DNA of 20,288 nt, taken from the NCBI GenBank assembly GCA_013215025.1, contig JABSRR010000141.1, forward strand, positions 1-20,288, in the 5' to 3' direction. Position numbers and translations under genes: made by a program. This DNA comes from Pseudomonadales bacterium. GTDB lineage: Bacteria; Pseudomonadota; Gammaproteobacteria; Pseudomonadales; DT-91. This document shows positions 6,416 to 13,300 of the stretch, in pieces. Numbering within the stretch: the first letter of the stretch is position 1; each line of letters starts with the position of its first letter. Below the pieces are notes generated by a model. It did no database searches, was not told the origin of the DNA, and was given only the letters and a program-made list of their open reading frames with translations.

Positions 6416-6881
6416 TAGAGCCGTTCAATGGAGCATGACCAGGACCAGTAGGGCCATTGATTAATCTTGTCTCTGGAAATTCAGAGATCATTGTCAAGCC
6501 ATCGTGGTAGATGTCGGGGTCGTTTTGCTGCTCTTGTCTGTCTTCTTCAAAGAATCCAGTAAACTGCGCGAAAATTGGGGTATTACGAGAAGCTGAAGTC
6601 AGCATATCGTCTCGAGATTTTTTGAGAGCTTCTAACAATTGAGATGCGCTCTCTGCGGTTTGTCCTGTCTCCCTGTCCACCATGAGGCCAGCTCTGGAGA
6701 TCATAGAGTCCAGACATTTGATCGATGCGTCAGTTATGTTTTCGTATGAATTTCCTAAGAAGTGCTTTATCTCTTCGTCCTGGAGTGTTATTAAATCATA
6801 CTGGTTTACCTGACCTATATTCAATCTTACTTGAAATATTTTATTCGAACTTAATTGGGACGGGTCATAAGTCCACGACAT
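6405..6881 (-). CDS. Head-tail connector / adaptor protein
   Basis: 158 residues, ATG at 6881 following a strong GGAGG. The start W-T-Y-D-P-S-Q-L, then F-Q-V-R-L-N-I-G...Q-Y-D-L-I-T-L-Q-D-E-E-I-K-H-F-L, A-S-I-K-C-L-D-S-M-I-S-R-A and S-A-S-Q-L-L-E-A-L matches a common phage family whose members share W-T-Y-x-P...V-R-x-x-I-G-D-x-D-x-x-D-x-x-L-x-D-E-E-I and are treated as connector (HK97 gp6 / SPP1 gp15-type) proteins. The family forms a ring under the portal. The last 40 residues are rich in Gly, Pro and Asp and look disordered. Position immediately after the capsid gene supports the role. Confidence 0.75.
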   Translation of the reverse strand: MSWTYDPSQLSSNKIFQVRLNIGQVNQYDLITLQDEEIKHFLGNSYENITDASIKCLDSMISRAGLMVDRETGQTAESASQLLEALKKSRDDMLTSASRNTPIFAQFTGFFEEDRQEQQNDPDIYHDGLTMISEFPETRLINGPTGPGHAPLNGSSGT

Positions 6882-6905
6882 AATTCCTCCTTGATTTGAG
6901 AGTTC

Positions 6906-6923
6906 GCCCCTCCGGAGAGGGGC
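6906..6923 (-). promoter_or_regulatory. Perfect 7-bp hairpin with UNCG-type loop after the capsid gene
   Basis: On the minus strand GCCCCTC-TCCG-GAGGGGC: seven perfect pairs closed by a C(UCCG)G tetraloop, a member of the very stable UNCG class. It begins 8 bases after the capsid stop codon and is not followed by a T-run, so I read it as an mRNA 3'-end stabiliser or Rho/processing-linked element rather than an intrinsic terminator. Its arms share CCCCTC/GAGGGG with the hairpin after the tube gene. Confidence 0.7.
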
Positions 6924-6931
6924 TATTCAGC

Positions 6932-8107
6932 TTAAACTGTAGCTGGGTTGATACAGTTCTTAAGGTAGAAGCCTAACTGAGGACTGACCACGTTGTTATC
7001 GTAAGCGAAGAAACCATCAACGTAAGACGTGAAGTTCTCTTTTACGTAACGAGCGCGAATCAACAGGTTAGTACTATCAATGCCACCACCAACAGAACCG
7101 CGAGCAAGTGAAGGATCACTTCCTGCCATAGTGTCAGTGAGACCATCCCACTTCATGCAAGCAGCTGCTGTGCGAGAGTACTTGCTGAAACTAGGACCAG
7201 AGTACATAAGGAGACAAGAAGTCTCGAGTACCCACTCCATGTCACCAAATGTAGGTGTAGAAGTCTGGCCGAAGTTGAAGTTCTGAGTGTCTCTGTTCGC
7301 GTAAGCGATGGACGTTATGTTTTGGTAAGACATTTCTACAACTTGAATGTCAATAGGAGCGCCACCAACGCCAGAACCGATGTTCTTCTGGAGGATAGCT
7401 TTAGTTTGATCGTCACCACCATTTACACCAATAGTGAGTGAGGCCCATTGTTTGACTTGCTCGTTCTCTTCGAGTTGGTCGAAAACCAAACGAGGGATGA
7501 GAAGTTTGTTTGGACGCATGCCAGTCTGTTTCTGCATAGTGCGAACAGCTTGCTTGAGGATGAGAATAGGATCAGACTCACCAGCAGCACCTTCGTTCCA
7601 GAAACGGAAAGAGCCTGCACCAGAAGTACCGATTGGTAGAGTTACATCTCCATCGATAGGGTTAGTTGAAGCTCCTGTAGCACCAGCAGCTTGAAATTCC
7701 CAAACGTCATCAGCTAGGAAGGTGTTGGCAAAGTCGATTTCGTAGTCAACTACAAAGTTGTTACCGAGGAAGTTAGAAGCGTCGTTCATTGGTTCTAGAG
7801 TGTCGGAAGCTTCAACGATCTCTTCGTTTGTAACAGCAACAGAAAGGTGTTTCTGTGTAATACTGTATGTAGCGATACTAGCAGCGTACTTAGCGATTGG
7901 TGCAACTGTACCAGGCTGGCGAGTAGCAACCTGTGTTGACATGAAGTAAGCTTTGTCGTATTCCCAGTATGTTCCAGTAGAACGCTTGCTTGATTTTTGA
8001 GGAATGATACCACTTGCATAGAGGTTAGCGTTTAATTCCCATGCAGCCACAGATGTGTCGCGGATCTCTTGTTGGATGTGGTTGTTGGTCCAGTTAATTT
8101 CGGCCAT
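6932..8107 (-). CDS. Major capsid protein (HK97 fold)
   Basis: 391 residues, ATG at 8107 with AAAGGA 8 bases upstream. The pattern fits HK97-fold capsid proteins: a hydrophobic E-loop/P-domain region (H-L-S-V-A-V-T-N-E-E-I-V-E-A-S near residues 88-102), a spine-helix region with D-P-I-L-I-L-K-Q-A-V-R-T-M-Q-K-Q-T-G, and the very typical R-P-N-K-L-L-I-P-R-L-V-F-D-Q-L strand-helix near residue 200. It directly follows the protease/scaffold gene and precedes the connector, the normal order. Protein forms the hexamers and pentamers of the icosahedral shell after scaffold removal. I cannot tell whether its N-terminus is cleaved; the first 30 residues contain no scaffold-like coiled coil, which fits the scaffold being encoded in the upstream gene. 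Confidence 0.88.
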   Translation of the reverse strand: MAEINWTNNHIQQEIRDTSVAAWELNANLYASGIIPQKSSKRSTGTYWEYDKAYFMSTQVATRQPGTVAPIAKYAASIATYSITQKHLSVAVTNEEIVEASDTLEPMNDASNFLGNNFVVDYEIDFANTFLADDVWEFQAAGATGASTNPIDGDVTLPIGTSGAGSFRFWNEGAAGESDPILILKQAVRTMQKQTGMRPNKLLIPRLVFDQLEENEQVKQWASLTIGVNGGDDQTKAILQKNIGSGVGGAPIDIQVVEMSYQNITSIAYANRDTQNFNFGQTSTPTFGDMEWVLETSCLLMYSGPSFSKYSRTAAACMKWDGLTDTMAGSDPSLARGSVGGGIDSTNLLIRARYVKENFTSYVDGFFAYDNNVVSPQLGFYLKNCINPATV

Positions 8108-8128
8108 GATTTATATCCTTTATTTTAA

Positions 8129-8698
8129 TTACTGTGCAGAAGCCATTTCAGCTTCTACTTCTTGACGAGCTTGTTTAGAAGCTAGATGACGACCTACACC
8201 AGCGGCAAGCTTTTCAGCTCTTAATTTAGCAATTCGTTGGTCTTTAGACTTAACGAGCTTTTCAGCGTTGGATTCACCAACATTATTGAAGGTACCGTTG
8301 TCTTCAGCTTTTGTGATGTTGGCTAGTTTGCCAAGCTGTTTTTCAAGGGTTTCGAACTCTACTTCATCAAGAGCATACTTACACTTCTTGAGAACGGAGC
8401 CAAAACCTTCAGCGTCGTCAGCTTTAAGATCTTTAGCTTTCTGAACGAACTCAGCTGTTTCAGCTTCGTCCTTAGCTTTACGGAGAGCTTCGAGCTCTTC
8501 ATGCTCAGCTTTTGCTTTAGCTCGTTCTTTCTTGAGCTCTTCAGCTTGAGTCTCTTCTTTAGCTAGTTGATCGGCTTTGAACTTTTTGAGTTCTTCGTAT
8601 TCTTTGTCTTTAGCTTTTTTTACAGCTTCGGCTTCGAGCTCTTTTTTAGCTTTTTCTTTTGCGAGAGCTTCTTGAGCTTTCTTGTCTTCTACGGACAT
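8129..8698 (-). CDS. Scaffold protein from an internal in-frame start
   Basis: An ATG at 8698 (codon 184 of the protease gene) is preceded by AAAGGATAAAATT, nearly the same as the binding site of the following capsid gene (AAAGGATATAAATC) and clearly stronger than that of the full-length gene. Initiation here gives a 189-residue protein (MSVEDKKAQEALAKEK...) made of a charged Lys/Glu/Ala coiled coil followed by a C-terminal region (residues about 150-189) rich in Lys, Arg, Ala and Glu that would be expected to touch the capsid. Lambda uses the same arrangement for Nu3 within C. The binding site is visible; use of the start is inference. Confidence 0.68.
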   Translation of the reverse strand: MSVEDKKAQEALAKEKAKKELEAEAVKKAKDKEYEELKKFKADQLAKEETQAEELKKERAKAKAEHEELEALRKAKDEAETAEFVQKAKDLKADDAEGFGSVLKKCKYALDEVEFETLEKQLGKLANITKAEDNGTFNNVGESNAEKLVKSKDQRIAKLRAEKLAAGVGRHLASKQARQEVEAEMASAQ

Positions 8699-9247
8699 AA
8701 TTTTATCCTTTGTTTGAGGTTGTTTTGCTTTCATGACGAGGATCTTGGTCGCGTTAGCTGCCTCGTCTACTAAGGCTACGTGGTGATCTTCTTCTGAGAA
8801 GTCGATGTCGAACAAACGCTTTTCGACCCTGTGACCTTCGTCAACAGCATTACCACCTGCATATTTTGATTTACTAAGCTTCTGCGACATGCAATTTGCA
8901 CTGATAGAGAAACCTGTGAATTTTCCGTCCTTGACATCTTGCCATAGAGTATCGTTTTTGATCTTCATTGTGGCTAACCAAGTACCTTTCTTGACAGTAA
9001 TAGTACCGTCTGTGGTTTCCATTGGTATGTCAGCAGGAGCTAGATAGTGCTCAACGAATTCAGCAGTATCTTTGCTTATGTCAAAAGCATGTTGAATGTT
9101 TGCCTTACGACAATTTTCGCGATAGTTTCGACAAGCTTGATGGACTTCTTCTTCACTATAAATATGCCCGTGGTAGTCACCTTCGTCAGGGACCAGTACC
9201 GGAGCAGTGATTTCCCTTTGTTCTGCGAATACTTTACGTAATTTCAT
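8129..9247 (-). CDS. Prohead protease (XkdF-type) fused to scaffold
   Basis: 372 residues, ATG at 9247, with only a weak AAGG about 11 bases upstream. Residues 1-175 resemble the XkdF putative phage serine protease family (Peptidase_S78_2): P-V-L-V-P-D...G-D-Y-H-G-H-I-Y-S-E-E, I-Q-H-A-F-D near His53, G-T-W-L-A-T-M-K-I...L-W-Q-D-V-K-D-G-K-F-T-G-F-S-I-S with Ser114, and H-H-V-A-L-V-D-E-A-A-N near residues 155-165. His53 and Ser114 are my candidates for the catalytic pair. Residues about 184-345 are almost all Lys, Glu, Ala and Asp with heptad-like spacing, a long coiled coil typical of capsid scaffolds. The protein should assemble with the capsid precursor, then digest the scaffold. A nested start at codon 184 is listed separately. 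Confidence 0.82.
   Translation of the reverse strand: MKLRKVFAEQREITAPVLVPDEGDYHGHIYSEEEVHQACRNYRENCRKANIQHAFDISKDTAEFVEHYLAPADIPMETTDGTITVKKGTWLATMKIKNDTLWQDVKDGKFTGFSISANCMSQKLSKSKYAGGNAVDEGHRVEKRLFDIDFSEEDHHVALVDEAANATKILVMKAKQPQTKDKIMSVEDKKAQEALAKEKAKKELEAEAVKKAKDKEYEELKKFKADQLAKEETQAEELKKERAKAKAEHEELEALRKAKDEAETAEFVQKAKDLKADDAEGFGSVLKKCKYALDEVEFETLEKQLGKLANITKAEDNGTFNNVGESNAEKLVKSKDQRIAKLRAEKLAAGVGRHLASKQARQEVEAEMASAQ
8699..8712 (-). promoter_or_regulatory. Internal ribosome binding site for nested scaffold
   Basis: Minus-strand AAAGGA followed by 7 bases (TAAAATT) and ATG, inside the protease coding sequence. The protein here switches from the globular protease domain to the coiled coil, so the site lies exactly at the domain border. 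Confidence 0.7.
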
Positions 9248-9263
9248 AGTGAGAAGGCCTTAA

Positions 9264-9773
9264 TTAGCTTTCGAGAGATTGAACTACTGCTTCAGTAGAA
9301 ACAGCAACGTCTCTTCCGATAGATTTGTTGAAGTGACACATTGCCTGGAAAGGGCGAAGGTATCTTACAGTGTCTACGTGGTATACAGAATCAACGGAAT
9401 CTGGTTGTTCACTGGAAAGATCTGTTGTGAAAGCAGAATCTACTGTGAGGTTTGTGTCGTCCGTGATAGCTGTAACTTCACGGAATTCGTCGCCAGCTGC
9501 ATTGGAGATAATGCTACCTACAGATAGTTCTGTAGTGAAAGCAGTACCACTACCTGTAACAGCTGTGCCAGAAGAACTAGCTGTGCCTGTAAGGTTTGTA
9601 GTAGCTTGACCCATTAGGGCGACTTTAGTACCGGCTGTAGGAGTGAATCCGTTAGCTTTAGAAGCCTCGTACTCGTCAACAATACCTGCAGATTCGAGAG
9701 CATAGGCATTAACGTGTACGCTTTGTGTGCCTTTGAGGGCATCGTGGATAATTGAAGTTGCTTGGAAAGCCAT
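9264..9773 (-). CDS. Small virion protein, possibly capsid decoration
   Basis: 169 residues, ATG at 9773 after GAGGA. I do not recognise the whole protein. Residues about 58-122 contain the module L-T-G-T-A-S-S-S-G-T-A-V-T-G-S-G-T-A-F-T-T-E-L...V-G-S-I-I...V-T-A-I-T-D-D-T-N-L-T-V, a short beta-rich unit that recurs in many phage surface proteins. The flanks are different: an N-terminal part with Y-E-A-S-K-A-N-G-F-T-P-T-A-G-T-K-V-A-L and a C-terminal part with Y-L-R-P-F-Q-A-M-C-H-F-N-K. It sits immediately before the protease/scaffold, a place often used for head decoration or minor capsid proteins. That role is inferred from position and beta-rich, Thr/Ser-rich composition only. Confidence 0.6.
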   Translation of the reverse strand: MAFQATSIIHDALKGTQSVHVNAYALESAGIVDEYEASKANGFTPTAGTKVALMGQATTNLTGTASSSGTAVTGSGTAFTTELSVGSIISNAAGDEFREVTAITDDTNLTVDSAFTTDLSSEQPDSVDSVYHVDTVRYLRPFQAMCHFNKSIGRDVAVSTEAVVQSLES

Positions 9774-9775
9774 AA

Positions 9776-10372
9776 TTATTCCTCTTCGTTATTTATGGTT
9801 TGGTTTGCGATCTCTGCTGCTACTATGAGCTCCAACAAACGAGATCTGTTGAATAACTGTGCCTTTGGTATTTGTTGGACCTTGGGCACAGGTGTGGGTT
9901 GCACTCGCGAAACAGTCAGTCTGCGAGCTACAAGAGCAGGAGATCGAATTTCCTGTTCTGTGATAGGTTGGATCTGGGGTTGAGTCTGTGGTGAGGATTG
10001 TAGTACACCACTTGCTCCAGAAGGAGCACCTGTCTCTGTCCCTGTTCTAGTACTCGGTCCAGTGCTAAAGCTCTGGTCTCCAGTTCCAAAATTTTCAGTA
10101 CCCTGGGTTAGTCCCAGAGTAGCTAGGGCTCTTCGGATTCTATACCGATGGAACCTGTATACGATTGATCCTAACTCCACATATGGAGCGTATCTTACCG
10201 CATTCTGGACGAGAAGGATGTCACCTTGAACTTTGGTAGTCCATCCGTTCTTAAATCGTCCTGTATCAACCGCTGAAGCTCCACGCGCAAGGCTTAGAGC
10301 TTTCTTAGCAATCTTTTCATAATCTTCCTCCGGATAGCCCAGAGCCCTAAGATTATATTTGTAAGTGAACAT
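9776..10372 (-). CDS. gp10-like domain with Pro/Gln/Gly-rich extension
   Basis: 198 residues, ATG at 10372, with GAGGGA about 9 bases upstream. Residues about 15-75 resemble the HK97 gp10-like fold: helix Y-E-K-I-A-K-K-A-L-S-L-A, D-T-G-R-F-K-N-G-W, then G-D-I-L-L-V-Q-N-A-V-R-Y-A-P-Y-V-E-L-G, where the family has a D-T-G-x-L-x-x-S and Y-A-x-x-V-E-x-G. Residues about 88-160 are low complexity (Gly, Thr, Ser, then Pro and Gln), followed by a helical end. A second gp10-like gene is at 5909-6415, in the expected neck position, so this one may be a paralogue with another task. Lying directly after the giant fibre gene, it could tether that fibre to the head or neck; this is a guess from adjacency. 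Confidence 0.55.
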   Translation of the reverse strand: MFTYKYNLRALGYPEEDYEKIAKKALSLARGASAVDTGRFKNGWTTKVQGDILLVQNAVRYAPYVELGSIVYRFHRYRIRRALATLGLTQGTENFGTGDQSFSTGPSTRTGTETGAPSGASGVLQSSPQTQPQIQPITEQEIRSPALVARRLTVSRVQPTPVPKVQQIPKAQLFNRSRLLELIVAAEIANQTINNEEE

Positions 10373-10385
10373 TTATATTGTCCCT

Positions 10386-13300
10386 CTAAGGAGCATCGTC
10401 AACTAAATCTGAAGAGATGAAGTTGTACCCTACAAAGTGAGCAGTACCTACCAAGTCTTGTATAGTACTTACACTAGTTTCTATCTCATAGTAGTGATCT
10501 GGATCAACATAATTACTGTCTAGTCCTGCAACACCTGGACTCAAAATACTAAGATCTTGAGTATTTCCAGAATTATACAAAGCTGCCGCATTACTAGATT
10601 GGTCACTATCCCAAATAGCTAATTGGTTGAGCAGTATGTCTCTTGCGTAGTTTCCACTAGAGAATCTGCCGAATCTATAATTCTGTCCTACTATCGAATT
10701 ACTGTAACCATAATTAGAGTGAGTGTTGCTAGTGCTCTGCAGGTCACCATCTATATAGATTTTGAACCGGGAGTAGTAGTCTGACATCTCACTAGAATTT
10801 GTTCCAGTAGTTCCTCCATCGTAAGTTACAAGTATGTGTTGGAAGCCTTCACTCACAGAGTCTATAGAGCCGCTAGGAGTGGTAAGCTGTATATGATTTG
10901 AGGTAGACCCGTATCTTAATCTGATTCTTTTTTGACCATTGTGATTAGTTTGTTTAATCTCAATATGTCCAGTATTTACTGTATCACTTCCTCCGAAGTA
11001 AAACAATGTTTGTCCTTGATTAGAGGTAGATCCTTTATACCAAATACTAATAGTCCAAGCATCACTGGAACCAGAACCATTAGCACTTCGTTCCAAGGCT
11101 GATATAAGGGCTGCATTGCCTCCTAAGTAAGAGCTTGATCCATCCCTAAACTTTAAAGATTTAGTATTAGTATAAACAAGTTCCTCTACATTGAGAGTAA
11201 CTTTAAAGTTAGTAGAACCTCCTACAGCATTAGCAGCTTTACAGTTTATTTCGTAAGAATCAGAAGTTCCGCTATATGCTGGAGCTGTTCCATTAAAGTA
11301 TCCCGTACTTTGGTTAAGGACTGCCCAGCTAGGAGCATCCTCTTCTACGTATTGGTTAACTATGTCGGACCCTGAATCTAATACTATAGGTACGTTGAAT
11401 GCTACTCCTTCTGTAATGTTGATAGTCTGGTCACTTATATCGGGAGCGAAGGTAGTTACAGGTTGAGGGCCTGATCCTATAATCTGTTTTGATACTTTTG
11501 GTATTCTATTAAAAGGATGTGCTTCGTTTGCCTGGAATACAAGATTGATGTCACTTCCATCGAGGTCTAATGTCCTAGTCATGATGATCTCACCTGCTGA
11601 CTCGTGATACAGCTCTAGACTGTTGTCTATATTGTATATAAGAGAAACTGTTCCTAAGTTTGTTCCTATTACACCGTATCTTCCCCCTCCTGTGGGGTCG
11701 TAGTTAGATGCGTTTGTATTCATAGTCCAAGCATTTCCTGGAAAGATCTGCTCAGAAGTCAGGTATCTGAAATAGCTGTCTATATCATTGTATGGAGAAG
11801 AATTTCCAGAAGAAGCTCCAGAATAGCCTATTCCTAGATATTCTGTACGCCCAAAGTAATTCATGTTCCAAATTAGCTTCTCTCCTGGACCTATGGAGAT
11901 GTTTGATTTCAATACGGTATCTTCTTCTACACCGTCTATAATTTCACCACTCTCGCTATTGTCAAAATCATGGACTATTTCCCATTCTTGATTTCTTTTA
12001 ATCATTATAGGGAACTTAGCATTAGGTTGATTTTGTCCTCCAAAAGAAATAATCTGACTATCTCCTACGAGAGCTATGTTAGACTTACCTATAATAGTCT
12101 CACCTCCGTTAGAAATGTCTAATAGGTAAAGGTGGTTATCGTTACCGTACCTCAATGCCAATACTGTGTTATTGGTTAGTTCGTATCCTGTTGCGTATCG
12201 ACTAGCTACGTCTACACCAAAAGATGTCTCTGAGACCCTGTTAGTTCCTGTTGTAGTGAATCTAAAAAGGTGGGACCATTTAGCAGAGTAGGTGATTTCT
12301 ACATCATCACTGGTTTCCTCTGGGCCTGTGTAAACACCGAGTACGTAATATCCATTACTGTCGTGAGTCCAGACATATTCCTGTCCTTTTTCTAAGAAAT
12401 CCCCATTATAGAATGGTTGCTTGTTCTCGTAAGTTGCTACAATACTAGCTGCCTCTACTTCGTCTCCTGCATTACTGCCATAAGATATATACCAATCATT
12501 AGACCTGGCAGGTAGGCTAGATCCATTAATCATATTTGTGGCATCTATAACCACCACACTAGAGTCGTTCATTGTCAGCTCTAAGTTAGATCCGTTCAAC
12601 GCCCCACTAGATACGAATTTGTTTTCGTCTACTCCTAATGTGGTAACGTCCACAGTGTAGGAAGTACCGTCTTGTAGAGTTATAGTTAAATCATTCCCGC
12701 TTAAACTAAAGTTAGTTACTGGATTGCCTCCTCCAGAGGAGAATCCTGTGGTGTTCGTGAATGTGTCGTTTAACTGAACTAGTGCGTTAGATAATACAGA
12801 GTTTACCATATACCCGTCAATGCTACAAGATGCAACTGGTACGATGAATTGTATCTTATTTGACTCTTTTAAAACTACTTGAATATCTGCGCCATATGCC
12901 AATGCTTGCAGCTCATTAACATTATAAGGATTTATTCTGCTTCCAGATACTCCTTCTCTTATGATAATGTTGTCAGTAGAGTTTACACTTATGTCCACTT
13001 CAGTAAGGTTCATAGAATGGTTACTAAAAGGTAACTCGAAGTAAGTGCCTTCTAAAGGATTCTTTACTGATTTCTCTCCTATTGCTTGATAGGAGTTGTC
13101 TCCTAAAGATACTCTTAAGTTAGTCAAATCTACTTCACTAAAGTCGAGTGCGTAATCCTGTCCGATAAACCCAACATCGTCAACTTTGATTATGTTTTTA
13201 TTGTCGTTCGGGAGATTTCCTACCTCTTCTGTTATTAAGAATCCTACCTTCTCAGTATTTGAACCTAGTCCGGTGTAATGTACTTGAGTATCTAGAATTT

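Noticed and set aside
9251..9258. AAGGCCTT palindrome before the protease gene
   Set aside because: Eight bases without a loop cannot form a meaningful hairpin; it is probably just the weak ribosome binding region.
11320..11380. Similar words (Y-V-E-E-D-A-P in the giant fibre and Y-V-E-E-N-A-P in the plug/LRR protein) as evidence of a shared domain
   Set aside because: The match is only seven residues and the following sequence differs; likely chance in Glu/Pro-containing linkers.
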